Part shown: piece after piece, positions 41,701 to 56,200 of the stretch | Layout of the letters: each line of letters starts with the position of its first letter | Position numbering within the stretch: position 1 is the stretch's first letter | DNA from: Oscarella lobularis | Lineage: Eukaryota; Porifera; Homoscleromorpha; Homosclerophorida; Oscarellidae | Direction of reading: 5' to 3' | NCBI RefSeq assembly: GCF_947507565.1 | Contig: NC_089178.1 | Location: forward strand, 2,852,001 to 2,916,000 | Length of the DNA: 64,000 bases | Program-made: the position numbers and the translations under genes | Notes under the pieces: generated by a model | What the model was told of the DNA's origin: nothing | The model's input: the letters and a program-made list of their open reading frames with translations, nothing else | The model's database searches: none

Positions 41701-44700
41701 GCAACTGATGTCGTGACCGTGTACGTGTTTCACGAGCCTTCTCTTCTGTCGCCGCTACAGGACACCGGTTTGACGGGTGTAATGCTCAACTCTCTCATCC
41801 TCAAGGACGTGAGTGAGAGAGAGCGCGAGAACCAATGAATCCTAAGCGTTTTTCGCAGATTCCAGCGACGAAAGACGTTCTCGGATCTCTTCCCAACATG
41901 CTCAGCGCCTTGTGTCTCAATCAGCGAGGATTGGACGCGTTCGTCAACTGTCATCCATTCAAACGCCTGTTCAAGGTCATGCTTTCGCCCGAGTATTTGC
42001 CGGCAATGAAGCGGCGACGAAATGCGGACGATTTCGGTGAGGCGAAAAGTCGTTTCTGTGCTAAAAAAGTAAGACCGTTTCCTTTTTAGACGATACCGCC
42101 ACGAATTTAGGCAGTGCTATGGATGAATTGATGCGGCATCAGCCCACATTGAAGTCCGACGCAATGGCCGGTGTTGTTCAGGTAGAGAGAATAGATCTGA
42201 GAATTTAATCCCATATCTGGATCTATACTCTTCTCTTTCTTTCTTTCTTTAGCTCCTTGAGCAGTTGTGTGAAATGGGAGTTGATCCGAGTTACAGTGGT
42301 GCTCCTACGGGAGGAGATAAACGAAAAGCTCCGGCAGCCACTGGTGTCGCTGGTCCGACTGAACAGCAGGCTGTAAGCGGCGACGAAGCCCGTGTCGTTG
42401 CCGCTTCAGCTGTGGAGGAGTCCGTCGAAGCTCCAAGTGACGACGACGACGAGGGACGAAGAGACGCCGAGGACAGTCAGAGAGCGTCTCCGCAACCGAG
42501 TCAAGTCGCCGAAGCGGCGGAAAACGACGCGAAAAAAGTGGCGACGGCACCCTTATTGGACTACGCTCACAACGTGGTACGTAGAGACGGCGGTGGCATC
42601 GGTTATCAAACGGGGTCTAGCGTTCATTTTTTCTTGTCTAGGTGCGATTTGTTTTTGCCATTTTGAATAACAACGCAACCGACGATCACTACAGGGAATT
42701 CGTCGCCAAGGGTGGATTAGAGCCGTTGCTGAAGATTCCCTCCTTACCCAACATGCCAACGAACTTTCCCGTCTCGCCCGCCTGCCAATCCGTTTCAATG
42801 ACATGCAGAGGCTTAGTGGTATAGTTATTCAGACTTGTCGGGTTTGGATAGTGACAATGATTGACTCTTTTGTCCCGTAGTCTGTTGCTGGTCAACGAGA
42901 TGTACTGACGCAATGCATCAGCCGTCTGAAAGACGTTCTCGTTCGGCTGAACGATTCGTGGTCAGGTCATTCTTCCTTCGGCTCCGTTCTCTTGCACGAA
43001 TTGGCGTCCGCGCCGGCTCCGCTCGAAGCAATCGAATTGGCCTATCGGACGCCAATCTTGCACTCAATGACCGTAGCACACTNNNNNNNNNNNNNNNNNN
43101 NNNNNNNNNNNNNNNNNNNNNNNNNNNNNNNNNNNNNNNNNNNNNNNNNNNNNNNNNNNNNNNNNNNNNNNNNNNNNNNNNNNNNNNNNNNNNNNNNNNN
43201 NNNNNNNNNNNNNNNNNNNNNNNNNNNNNNNNNNNNNNNNNNNNNNNNNNNNNNNNNNNNNNNNNNNNNNNNNNNNNNNNNNGAACGCAATGGTTACGTG
43301 ACGCTTTTGCACGTGGACAATTTTTTAAATATAGGAAATTCAAGCGGCTGCACTCCGGACTTTGACGTCGGTCATTCATCTCGATAGAAATCCAAAGTTT
43401 GTTTGGGAGAGCGAGCGCAAGTGTTTCTTACCTAGCTCTTACTGTGTAGACTCACCACAATTATTGATGCTACTGGATCGGCCAATTATCACGGTTTTCT
43501 TCCGCGATTAGTCCGACGCTGCGTTACAGCGATGACGGGTAGGTTTCACATCTACGAGTAAGAAACTACGTTACTAATTCAACTAATACAAATCTAGATT
43601 CTCAGCACGAGGCTTATCCGCAGCTCTTTTCCACGGCTCTGTTTTCGTTCCTCTATCATCTGGCAAGCTCAGAAGCAGGTAGATAATATAGCTTTCTTCT
43701 ATGAACGCAGTGGTGGGTTGACACCAAGATTTTTTTTTCTTAGGTGGAGATGCTCTACTTGCTTGTGGCGTGGTGGAAACGTTGCTTCAGGTGATTGCGT
43801 GGAGACAGACGGAGCAGAGTCATATAACAGTGAGTCGATTGCTCGCGGTATTCTAAGAAGGATATCTCGATCTGTCTCGTAGTTTGTGACTCGCGCTGTG
43901 AGAATTATCGATTTGATAACGAATTTCGAAATGGGCGCTCTTCAGACGCAGAATGGATTGTCTAGTTTGATCAAACGACTTGATGTGAGAAAGGGAGGGG
44001 TGACTGGGGCTCGCACGGTGTTTTCTATTTTTGAATTGCGCCAGTTTGAAGTGAACCAATGCCGTCTGGTTTGTCCTTTTGAGTTGCCGTCTCAAGCTCG
44101 CGGGATCGGCGAGGAAGACTCGGGGAGAAATAAAGAGAAGGAAACAGCTATGGATCTTGTAGAGGAAGCAGAGGAGCAATCGAGCGAGGCACGTGGAAAT
44201 GACGAGACGGGTGCAAGTCAGATGGAAATTGATGTAGACAGGCCAGGACCTTCAACTGGTGGTGGGCGACGATCGTTCTTTACCATCATAATTCTTTGAC
44301 ATTTTCTTCTTATATAGCTGTGCCCGTTATAAACAAGGAGAAGAAGGATTGCGTTCAATGTCAACCCCAGAGAGCCGCACTCATTAAATCGATACTGAAC
44401 TTTCTCAAGAAAGCGATTCCGGACACGGCTTTTGCCGACAGCATTAGATCGAGTGAGACAGAAAATATATGAGCACGTTTTTCTCTCATCGCGACGCGAA
44501 TCTCTAGTTATGGACAGCTCGCTTCCCACTTCGCTCAAACACATCATCAGCAATTCTGAATACTACGGACCTCCACTTTATCACTTGGGTACGATGTATC
44601 CATCCTCAGTTCGCGCGCAGGTTTTTTTTACTTTCCTTCTGTTATAGCAACTGATGTCGTGACCGTGTACGTGTTTCACGAGCCTTCTCTTCTGTCGCCG

Positions 44701-47700
44701 CTACAGGACACCGGTTTGACGGGTGTAATGCTCAACTCTCTCATCCTCAAGGACGTGAGTGAGAGAGAGCGCGAGAACCAATGAATCCTAAGCGTTTTTC
44801 GCAGATTCCAGCGACGAAAGACGTTCTCGGATCTCTTCCCAACATGCTCAGCGCCTTGTGTCTCAATCAGCGAGGATTGGACGCGTTCGTCAACTGTCAT
44901 CCATTCAAACGCCTGTTCAAGGTCATGCTTTCGCCCGAGTATTTGCCGGCAATGAAGCGGCGACGAAATGCGGACGATTTCGGTGAGGCGAAAAGTCGTT
45001 TCTGTGCTAAAAAAGTAAGACCGTTTCCTTTTTAGACGATACCGCCACGAATTTAGGCAGTGCTATGGATGAATTGATGCGGCATCAGCCCACATTGAAG
45101 TCCGACGCAATGGCCGGTGTTGTTCAGGTAGAGAGAATAGATCTGAGAATTTAATCCCATATCTGGATCTATACTCTTCTCTTTCTTTCTTTCTTTAGCT
45201 CCTTGAGCAGTTGTGTGAAATGGGAGTTGATCCGAGTTACAGTGGTGCTCCTACGGGAGGAGATAAACGAAAAGCTCCGGCAGCCACTGGTGTCGCTGGT
45301 CCGACTGAACAGCAGGCTGTAAGCGGCGACGAAGCCCGTGTCGTTGCCGCTTCAGCTGTGGAGGAGTCCGTCGAAGCTCCAAGTGACGACGACGACGAGG
45401 GACGAAGAGACGCCGAGGACAGTCAGAGAGCGTCTCCGCAACCGAGTCAAGTCGCCGAAGCGGCGGAAAACGACGCGAAAAAAGTGGCGACGGCACCCTT
45501 ATTGGACTACGCTCACAACGTGGTACGTAGAGACGGCGGTGGCATCGGTTATCAAACGGGGTCTAGCGTTCATTTTTTCTTGTCTAGGTGCGATTTGTTT
45601 TTGCCATTTTGAATAACAACGCAACCGACGATCACTACAGGGAATTCGTCGCCAAGGGTGGATTAGAGCCGTTGCTGAAGATTCCCTCCTTACCCAACAT
45701 GCCAACGAACTTTCCCGTCTCGCCCGCCTGCCAATCCGTTTCAATGACATGCAGAGGCTTAGTGGTATAGTTATTCAGACTTGTCGGGTTTGGATAGTGA
45801 CAATGATTGACTCTTTTGTCCCGTAGTCTGTTGCTGGTCAACGAGATGTACTGACGCAATGCATCAGCCGTCTGAAAGACGTTCTCGTTCGGCTGAACGA
45901 TTCGTGGTCAGGTCATTCTTCCTTCGGCTCCGTTCTCTTGCACGAATTGGCGTCCGCGCCGGCTCCGCTCGAAGCAATCGAATTGGCCTATCGGACGCCA
46001 ATCTTGCACTCAATGACCGTAGCACACTCTTACATTCACATATTGACAATGCTGTGCAAGTTGACTCAGGTTAGAAACGTAAGCGCGACGGCAGAACTCT
46101 AAGACTAAGACGTTTTTTTTGTAGAATGACTTGAAGAGCTTGATTATTAATCAGTGGAATCAAGCCGTCGGCTTGACCGTTCTCGAGCAGTTGGCCGTTC
46201 TCTGTCGCTCTCTCGTCTGGGAGTGCACCGTTCTTCTCGCTCTCTGCACGCCAGGTCACATTCCCGAAGACTCTTCCTTCGGTTTGGACGATATTCGTCG
46301 ACTCGTGCCGGATTTCGACCGAAAATCGGCGACCGTCTGGACAAAGACGACGGCAACGACCGAAGACGACGACGGAACGTCGTCGGCGTCAGCGACGGCG
46401 ACGTCAGAAAGAAAAGACGACAACGAACCGGCGAACGGCGCCGTCCTTGAAGAACTGATGGAATTGGACAACGACGGAACGAAAACGGAAAGCGCGAAGG
46501 AATCAACAGGCGGTGCGGGCGGCGCGGGAGACGGTGGCACCGCGTCAAAAGTCTCTCCTCAACTGGCGACTCTCATCAAACACATTAAACCGCTATTGTC
46601 CATCGCCTCTCGTCTCGGTCGAAGTCTCTCGGAATTTTTCACAGTGCTTGTGAAGCTGTTCGTTCTTCCGCAGCATCATCGTCAGCGACGGCACTACCAG
46701 TCGTTTGTGCCGCCAAAAGAGCCGTCGTGGCAGTGCGTTGGCTTGCTGACGAAAATGCTCGTTGACGGCTTGACGTGGGACTCGCCGGCTGTCACTCCCA
46801 CGCCGGGAATTCGGTACGTCTCTCCGATCACTATCAGTCTATCACTATCAATCGATTTCTTATCGTTATAATATAATAGTCTCACTTTGCTGCTGTGCTT
46901 TGCGGGATTTTCGCTTCCGCTTCTGTTTGACGACAGCAAAGCGCCTTACCATGTGATGCTGCACCAATTTGAACTTCTCGGCGGCATTGAAGCACTGTCA
47001 AAGTAATCCTTGTCGCTTCGCGAACGAAGATGTCTCTCTCTCTAATTTCATAAATAAATAGAGTGTTTGACTGGGCAATTGAAATTGGGATTTCAGCAGC
47101 GTCAGGCGAGGGGAATTCAAAGTCGCCTCTCTTGGACGACGCTAGGGAATTCGTTGATGCCTGGCTTTTGCTCACGGACAGATTAGTCAATGTTGGCAGC
47201 GTTCTCAATTCTCACCATTCTCTGATGGCGAACTGGAAACCGCCGCAGAGTTTCGATCCCGTACGATTTTTGGTCAAGACTCATAAGGTGATTTTTTTTT
47301 TGAATTGATCATCTTTTTTTTGACCGTCTTTTCTCAAGGTTGCCTTCTCCGCGTTGACTCGCTTGTGGGGAAGAAAACCGCTTCGGGGAGAAGGAAGCCA
47401 AATGTGCGAAACGTTGCTGAGCATTTTGTGTCATCTTCTCGAAGGTGAAAACCAGATCAGGGAACGGCTTGAGATGGAGGAAAAGGGAGAGACGACAACC
47501 GCCCCAACTGGAGCTACGGCGACCGCATTGGCATCTACGAGTCAACCGCGTGTCAATGAAACGATGGTGCAAATGGTGAGATTGATCTCTTTTGCGTTGC
47601 CTTTGGGACGGGCGATTTTAATTATTTTGACTTAGCTTCAAGATATGGGTTTTTCTGAAAGTCACTGTCGGGAGGCGTTACTGAACACGGGAAACAATCT

Positions 47701-50700
47701 TGAACGCGCTATGGATTACGTATTGAGTCATCCTCCTTCTGAATTCTCCGCTGGGGTGAGATCGTGTTGTGCTCTGGAGTGTATCCGTCAATATTTGGCT
47801 TTTCATAGCTTCTTACGAATACTCTTGACCTGGAAATGAGCGAAGAAGACCAATTGGCAAGAGCAATCGCTTTATCTTTGACAGGGGATCCCGACAAAAA
47901 AGACGTAAGAGCCCGGGGGAGTTGCTTTGGAATTCTTACTAGAAATACGAATCAGGAAACGAAAAACGTTTCTCCTCCGGTCGACGATGCCGCTGCCGCC
48001 TCGACAACGGCGACGACGGAGACTCCGCTCCCGCCGCCGCCGCCGTCGATTGGCAACGACTATTTGACGAAAGCGGTGCTCGACGACTTCACGGCGGATC
48101 TGTTGCCGGGCTGTTTGACTTTGCTTGAGCACGTGCCCAAGTGCGTGCACGGCGTGTGCGACCTCATTCACGTCGTCACGAAGCGAAACGGGGAGAAATG
48201 GAAGCTCAATAAAGTCGTTCTTGAGCTCGTGTCGTCGGTGAGTTTTCATTGGATCTTTTTCCCATTTTTTCTTTCATTCTCGTTTTCGTCAAAAGCTCGC
48301 TAGTCGATCCGGATCAATGTTGGCATCGAGCGAAAACCTTGCCAATTGGAATCAAGAGGAGAAGAAGCTATTTCTGAGCAACGACGGCGAGAGCGGGTTT
48401 TTCACTCGCCTTCATTTGCTTAGTCTCTTGTTCAGCGTAAGTTACACTTGGCGGGGGGAATATCTCGTTGGGGGTTACACGCGCTCCCGCAGGACGACAT
48501 GGTTTTCTGCGCCGGTCATCTCAAAGAAACCGGCCTCATTGACCGTCTCGTTGAACTAGTTAGCCGTGTGGCCCATTGTCTTACTGCTGACAAAGAACTC
48601 GTTACTCCAAAGTAACACGATTTCAACTGCCTTATTCGCAGTCATATTTTATTTTGGGGATTTTAGTTGGCTTCCTCTCTGCCTTCTTGTGATTGATATG
48701 TATCTGGAAGTGGCGTCGCCGTTCTACCCGAAAGGCTCGAGAAAGAAGGCGAGTATAGACCAGTTAATATTTAGCCGAAAACAAACGAGTCTTTTTTTTC
48801 TTCAGGCAAAGCGAACCTGGCAGTGGTACGACGACAGAAGTGGAAACAAATGGAGTAACTATCCGCCCACCGTAAATGACGCCATCAACGAAGCGTACGA
48901 AAACAACCAATCATCGTTCACGTGAGTGGCTGGGAGCGTCGCTGCGTTTTTGCATCGCGGTATCCCTTTCCGGAGTCGTTATACATGTATATCTCCGCGG
49001 AAGTTCGTGGTTTGATGCTAGAGAAAATTTGTCTTTTGGCCCGGCGTCGTTGGCTGCTGGACCTTTATTCGAAGCAGCCTGGTGTTGAACGGCACATTTC
49101 TTTGTACTGAATCCTCTCTCTCCTTTGTAGGACGACTTCGACTTCGAACAGACGAAAACTTATTATTGATTTTATATCTATGACTCAGGTGCGTTGTTTT
49201 GAATGGGGAGGGGAAGTACTCTTGATTGTAACTGACTCTTTAGACGAACCCAGAAACCGGAACGGCTCGACCTGTAATGTTCGTTGAATTGCCGTCAGAA
49301 TCAGCGCAGGGTATCACTAGAGAACGTTCCTGGCTAGATAGAGATTCCTTCTCTGTAGAAGAGCCAATGGATTCATCATCGAATGCAACATCGACGGCGA
49401 TGGAAGCTAGCAATGTAAATCCAATGGAAAGCTTGAGCAACGATCAGACGAAGAAGCTAACTTGGTAATAGCGCCTCTACTACCACCTACCCGTTGGAAA
49501 TCACTCACTGCCGTTTTGCGTAGCATCATTGCAGATCTCATTGGTGTTCCCGTGGAGCCCGGCACTCTCAATGCGGCTCTACGCCTCTGTCTTCGTCTGA
49601 CGCGCGACTACGATCACGCGATCGTCTTTGCCGAACACGACGGACCGAAGCATCTCCTCTCGTTGAAACAATCGTCGGCATTTAACGGATTTCCGTCGCT
49701 TGTCACGCTCAATCTTCGTCACATTCTCGAAGACGAAGCGACGTTGGAAAGGAGCATGGAATTCGTCGTCCGATCGAGCGTCATGTCGAATGCAAAGCCG
49801 AGTCGCGGTGTCCGTTCGCCGGCGTCCGCCGCGACGGGTCGAGAACTTCACTACACGTTTCGAAAGCTCGGTCCGGCCGCTTGTCGAAGTTCGAGCCTAT
49901 TTGCGACGGTCGCCGAGCGCCTACTTCGCATCGTACCGTCGACGAAGAAAACGGATCGCGAACGACGCAACGACCAGCAAGCAGCAGCGATGGTGAAAGC
50001 TCTTTCCTTATCGAAGCCAACCGTTCGGCCTTTGTCGACACTTCAAGTGAACGTCGTCAAATTGCTTCTCGAAGCGTTGTGGAGCGAGAAGAAAGAAACG
50101 ACGGACGGAGCGGAAAATGCCTCTGGGGACCCGTCGTCGCCGTCGCCGCTTCTTTCAAAGGCGGCGATTTTAAGAATACTAGCTGAGTTCGTGCGTTCGT
50201 ATCCGGGTTGCGCTAAGCTCGTCGTCGAATATCAAGTGCGCGCCGGCTCCGTTTTGGCCTACATCTTGGATCATCTTCTTCCCGGTGGCGGCACCGCCGC
50301 CGACGGGAATTCGAGCGACAACGAAACGGCGTCGCTCGTTCGCATTCTTCTCGCGACAATATCAGCTATACATCACAGTCCCGATGCGCAGTCGTTGCTC
50401 GTTCAAGAGGTCAAGTCGTCGTTTCAGCGCGCTCTCGCCATGCCCGAGTGTCCCTCGAAGCACACACGGATTCAATCGCTCGCCAGTCTTCTCGGCGTCA
50501 TGACCGATCAGCCGCATCAAACGGTTCAGGCGAGATCGCCGTCGTCGCAAACGATGACGAATATACATCGATTGCTCCTGCGCAAAGGGATTCTGTCCGA
50601 TTTGGCGAAGGTGACGCACAGTTTGGATTTGTCCAGTCCTAATATGGCCAGTTCGGTCAACGCCGTCCTAAAGACGCTTGACTCGTTGACGTTACTTGTC

Positions 50701-53258
50701 AATTCGACCGGCGCAGCGGCGTATTCGCCCGGGAGCGATGCTAAGAGAGTCGGAAAGAAGCACGCGGCGGCAAAGGAAACGGAACCTTCGGCGACTGCGA
50801 TTGGTGAAGAAGCCGGTTCTGCGTCGATTCAGCCGACGGGAACCGTTCGTGTGGAAACGGGGGCGATTCAAGATGTCGAGCACGATGCGACTAAGAATAC
50901 CGGTGGTTCAATTCAGCAGCGACTTCGCGAGGAGGAACACTTTGCTGATCTCTCGACGTTGACGACGTCGCAGGACGTGGAAATGGACGAGGCGGTTGCC
51001 GCCGCCGAAGGACAGGATTGGGATATGACCGAAGTTGCGGTGCGAAGCGGAACGACGGCGGAGGAGCACGAAGCAGATGATGACGACGACGACGACGACG
51101 AAGACGACGACGACGACGGCGACGGCGAAGAAAACGAAGACGAAGACGGCGGAGCTGGAAGCGAACACGAACTGGAAGAAGAGGAAGCGCGCGAAATGGT
51201 TCGAGAGGTCATGGATCAGATATTTCGCGGCGGTGCCGAAGACTGTGTCATTGAGATCAGTTCGGACGAAGAAGAAGAAGACGATCATAGAGCAGAAGAG
51301 GACGACGACGATGACGACGATGACGATGGATCGTCGGTAGAGGACGACGAAGACGATGAAAATCGATCAGTCGACGACGAGGAAGAAGAGGTAGAGAGTA
51401 AGGCGTCCGATCGCGAAGGCGGCGAGGCCATGGATTCTTCCGCTGTGGCGAATCAAGAAGGCAACGGCGAGTCTCGCATTGTCAATACGCCGTCAATTCG
51501 CGTCGACCTCGTCGGCGTCGACGAAACGGGAGAAGTCGAAGAAGAAATCGTGGAAGACGTAGCGGCTGTCGGCGAAGAAGACGAAGACGAGGACGAAGAC
51601 GACGAAGAAGAAGACGGCGACGATTTGGACGACGACGAGGAGGACGACGACGGCGACGACGAAATGGACGACGAAGGAAGCGAAATGGAAGGCGACGATC
51701 ACATGGACGAAGTTCGCTACGGCGACTTGGACTTGGACGGCGTCGGAGAATCGTTTCACATGGAGGACGAACTCTACGCGAGCGATCGCTTTCATCAAGA
51801 GTGGATCGCTCACGTCGAAAGCCAGGGTATGTACATCGACGTCGCCGATACCGATTTGTACCGTCACATGAATTTCGGCGTTCCTCCGACGGTCGCTCCC
51901 TCGACAATCGACGAAGTGCCGCTCATTCATCCACTTCTGAATCGTTCCGTGCAGCGTACTGGCGGCAGTGCTCGCGGCGGCGGCGGCGGCGGCGACGCGT
52001 CGTCGCAACTATCAGCGATGGGATTTACTGATCGTGCGTCTCGAGCGAGAATGCGCGTCGTTCGTCCTCAACCGTTGACGGCGTCGCAACCCGCTGTTCT
52101 GCGTCGTCTTCTCGGTCCGTCCGTCGCGCAGAATCTATTTCAGTTGAACACGGCCGGCGGTCGAGGCAACGGAGCCGGAGTCGGAGTCGTCGCCGCACCA
52201 TTGTTTCACGCCGTCAATCCAGGCCAACGAGCTCGCGTTCTCATTCGCACCGATCCTATCCGTCACCCGTTCCGCGGCGACGGCATTCATTTTGATTCGT
52301 TAGACGATCCCTTCCCGTCTGCCGCCGTGGCGACGGCGCAGTCGAATCCCGGAACGACTTCGACGAGTTCGACCGTGCCGTCGTCGCTGACGCGATGGGC
52401 GGAGGAGAGTCGTCTTCTCGACAGCGGAACGCTGTTTCAGTGCGTCGAAGAATGCAAACGGCGAGTGCTTCCCACTCTGGAGAAGTGGCGAAACGAGGAG
52501 GAAGCGAAGCTCAAGGAAGAAGAGGAGAGAAAAGAAAAGGAGAAATTAGCCGCTGACGAAGCGAAGAAAGAATCGGAAGTCGAAAAAAAATCGGAAGCGA
52601 TGGAGGTGCTCACTCAAGACTCAACGCAAGCTGACCAAGCGAACGCTCGTCCCGTCGAGACGACGGAAGAGGAAGAGGCAGAAGTGAGAGCAAGAGAAGC
52701 GGCGTCCGATTCGGGCCCCACTCCGCCTCGATCGTCGGATTCAATTCGGGGTCTATCCGAAGGCGTCGCTTCGCTGAATACCGACACGCAAGTGAGCGAG
52801 AGCGGCGAAGTCGCTACCGCAACGCCGGCGGCGAATTTGGATCAAGCGGCTAGCGACGTCGTTCACTCCGTTGCGGATTTAGTCACCGCTGTTCAAAGCG
52901 TTATTCAATCGTCGGCTAGTCAAAGCGAACCGCCGCCTCAAGCGACAGCGACAGCGACTGCTCGACCGTTGGAAGAGACCATTGCCGAGATTGCGCAGCA
53001 CTGGGAAGCCGATACGCAGCCGGAAAATAGGGACGATCGAATTATCTTTTTATCGGCGCTACAGGGCCTTCAGCCTCCCAGAGACATACAAGGGACAACG
53101 GCACAAGAAGAATCTTCGAACCAGGCTCCATCCGAGCACGTAGCCCCGGCGATAGCTAGCCGAGAAGATGAAGAGGCGACACCTAGTACAGAGCAGCAGT
53201 CGTCTGGCATCGCCATTCACCCGACGTTTTCGCCGCTTCCCGGCGAAGAATCTCTGTC

Positions 53259-53296
<38 letters not shown>

Positions 53297-56200
53297 GCGA
53301 ATCGGGTGAAGCTCTTAGTCAAGCAGAAGGCGGAGAAGTAGCGCAGGCCATGGCAACAGGAGGAGGAAGCAGCAGCGGCGATCCGAATTTGGACGGAGTC
53401 GATCCTTCGTTTTTGGCCGCGTTGCCGGATCACATTCGCCAGGAAGTCGTCGCCGACCAGATGCGTTTACAGAGAGCTCGACAAGCCAACGAAGCTTCTC
53501 GACAAACAAACGGCGGTGGCGCTGGAGCAACAGCTGCGCCCGCTACTATAAGTCAAGAGTTTTTAGCCGCGTTGCCGCAGAACATTCAAGAAGAGGTTCT
53601 GCAGCAAGAACGAATGGAACAATTGCGACAGACGGCGGCACAAAGCCAGCCGGACGTGAACACCGATCCGGTGGCGTTCATGCAACAGTTACCGACGTCG
53701 CTGCGTCACTCGGTTCTTTCGGAAATGGACGACAGCCAATTGGATCTACTACCGTCGGAATTGCGCGAAGAAGCGCGCGCACTGCGAGCACAGCGCGACG
53801 CTCGCACCGCCCAGATGCTGCACGAGCGCGAGCACTACTATACGACCATGGCCGACAGTCGAGAGCTTCAGGCCGTGTCGGCGCTCAACGCTCTGTTTCA
53901 AAGCGGCGCTAGTTTGCGACGAACCGGCGCAGTTCGACATCATCGTTTCTTTCCGCGATTTCCTATCTACTCGCAAAAAGTCGAACAGCAGAAGGACGCC
54001 GAGCCGCCCGGTCGACAATTGCTCGATCGCGAAGCGTTGACGTGTTTGCTCGTTCTTCTCTTCGTCGACGATCCTAAGCTGCATCTGGCGCAGCTTCAGC
54101 GCGTCCTGCGGAACCTGTGCCATCACAGGGAAACTCGCACGTGGGTCGTCTCCACCTTGCTCTCCATACTCGAACACACGGCTATCGTTCAACCGACGCC
54201 GTCTCGTTCAGTCGACTCGTCGTCGACGAGGACGGCAATGTCGCGTCAGAGCATCGTTGCTTCGGTTCCGACGACAAAAGCGGCGGCAACGGCGGCGACC
54301 GAAGAAACGGTCGTCGGATTATCCTCGAAGCGAACCGGTTCATGGCTCTCGCTCAAAGTCGACGCGTCGCTCGGCTGCAAGGCGTCCGTCTTCGACGTCG
54401 AACGTAGCGGAAAAGGTGGCGGCAGTTGCGTGAAAATTGGCATTCATTCGCAAGCGAGTCCTATCGTCTTTCGTCACGCGTTGGAGCAACTCCAGTCGCT
54501 GGCGAAGGCAATGCCGAAATGCTTTTTACCGGTCAACGCTGTTCAGCGACTGGCGACGCAAGTCGGAGAGCAGAAGAGAAACGACGACGGATTGTCGTCC
54601 ATCGAGTCCGATTTTTGGGATTTGCTCGTGAGAATGGATGGCGCTACGGGCGGAAGAAAGGGAAAGGCTTCGTTGAAAAGTAACGTCAAAGTGGCGGCGT
54701 CGTCTTGTCTCGTCAAGACGGAAAACGAATTCGGACGATCGCCCATCGGTCAACTCGTTACAATGCTCTCTCATCCGATTATTCTGCGAAGTCAAACGTT
54801 GGCCGATCGCCTACTTCGTCTACTTGCGACGCTCAGTAAAAATCTTCCGGAAGTGGTGACGGACGACGGTACGAGTCGAGCCGTTATTCATCGTGCGCCG
54901 ACACCGATCGTCGGCACGGTGACGACGGAGAAGAAAGCGTCTGATTCCGGCGGCTCGGCGGCGGCGGCGGCGGCGACGACGTCAACAGAGGAAACGAAAC
55001 GACCAACTGTCGTCGACGAGTCGCTGATGCGTCTCGTCGTTGACGTCCTGTGCGGCGGCGTTTGCAGCGAGGAAGGCTTGAACGACGCGACGAACGTCCT
55101 CTTGCAGTTCGCCAAGCAGAGTCCGTCGACGCGGCAATCGGCGCTGTCTTTAACTGTGGAAGGCACTCGAGCGCTCGGCATTCGCGTTCGCGTTCAAATT
55201 AATAATCTGATGAAAGAGCTCGACTCGTATCGCGCCGACAATCCGACGAAGTTCCGCGGTCCCGAAGGAGGCGACGGAGCAGGCGGCGGCGGCGGCGACG
55301 GAGCGTCGTCCGTCGCACAGCGTTTGCAAAGCATGAAGGACGCTGCATTGGCGTCGTTGCGACCGTTGAAGGCGTCAGCGAAACGCATGGATCTTCACTT
55401 GCCGTCGATGGGCCAATTGACGTGCAAGAGCTCGGCGCAGTCGGCGTTTCTTCGCGTGTTGAAAGTTGTCCTGCAGCTGCGCGATTCGTCGAGGAAGAAA
55501 CAACGCGGTGGCGACGTCGTCGGTCAAGAGGAGAACATGCTGCAGAGTCTATTGCAGCGACGACAGCGTCTTGGGGTTTTGAGAGAGAGTACGTAGGACG
55601 CATTCTCCTGCATCGTTCTTGTCATGTTCGTTCTTAGCTTTGAATCGACTTCGAGCGTTCGGCGACACCGGTGACGATAGCGAAGCGTTGACCGAGATGC
55701 AACACGCTATGGAATCGTTGGAAGAAGAAGTTGGAATGCTTTCTAGTTCTATTCCAAGACGGCAAGAGCCGGCAACGGAGGGGGGAGAAGAGGGCGAAAG
55801 TTCGAAGAAGGATTCTAAAGACGGTATAGCATTTTGAAGTACTGTACATGTTGACTCTCATATTAGCGATTTCTCTCTGTTAGATGACAACGACAACGTA
55901 TTTGCCTTGCCGTCGCTAAGTCAACAGTTGGACTTGGACACTTTGTGGGAAATGCTTGGCGACTGCTTGACGGCACTCGCTGACAGCACGGACAGTCACG
56001 CCGTTTTGGTTTTGCAGCCGGCTGTCGAGGCCTTTTTTCTCGTTCATGGCACCGAGAAAGCATCCGCTGCCACCGCCGTCGGAAAACCCAAACAAGATCG
56101 GTCCGCATCTTACCACGGGTATCGACCGTAAATCGATTGTCTGGCCGACTTTGTTATCGTCGTTGTCTAGGCTTGCCTCTGGCGACTTTGACAATCCGTC

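Noticed and set aside
43283-46028. Genuine tandem duplication of HUWE1 exons
   Set aside because: Constant offset with no indels through introns and borders exactly at an N gap fit an unmerged contig overlap better.
53059-53433. Leu-rich antisense frame in HUWE1
   Set aside because: Mirror of the CAG/CAA repeat and adjacent coding sequence on the plus strand; no start context or splice signals.
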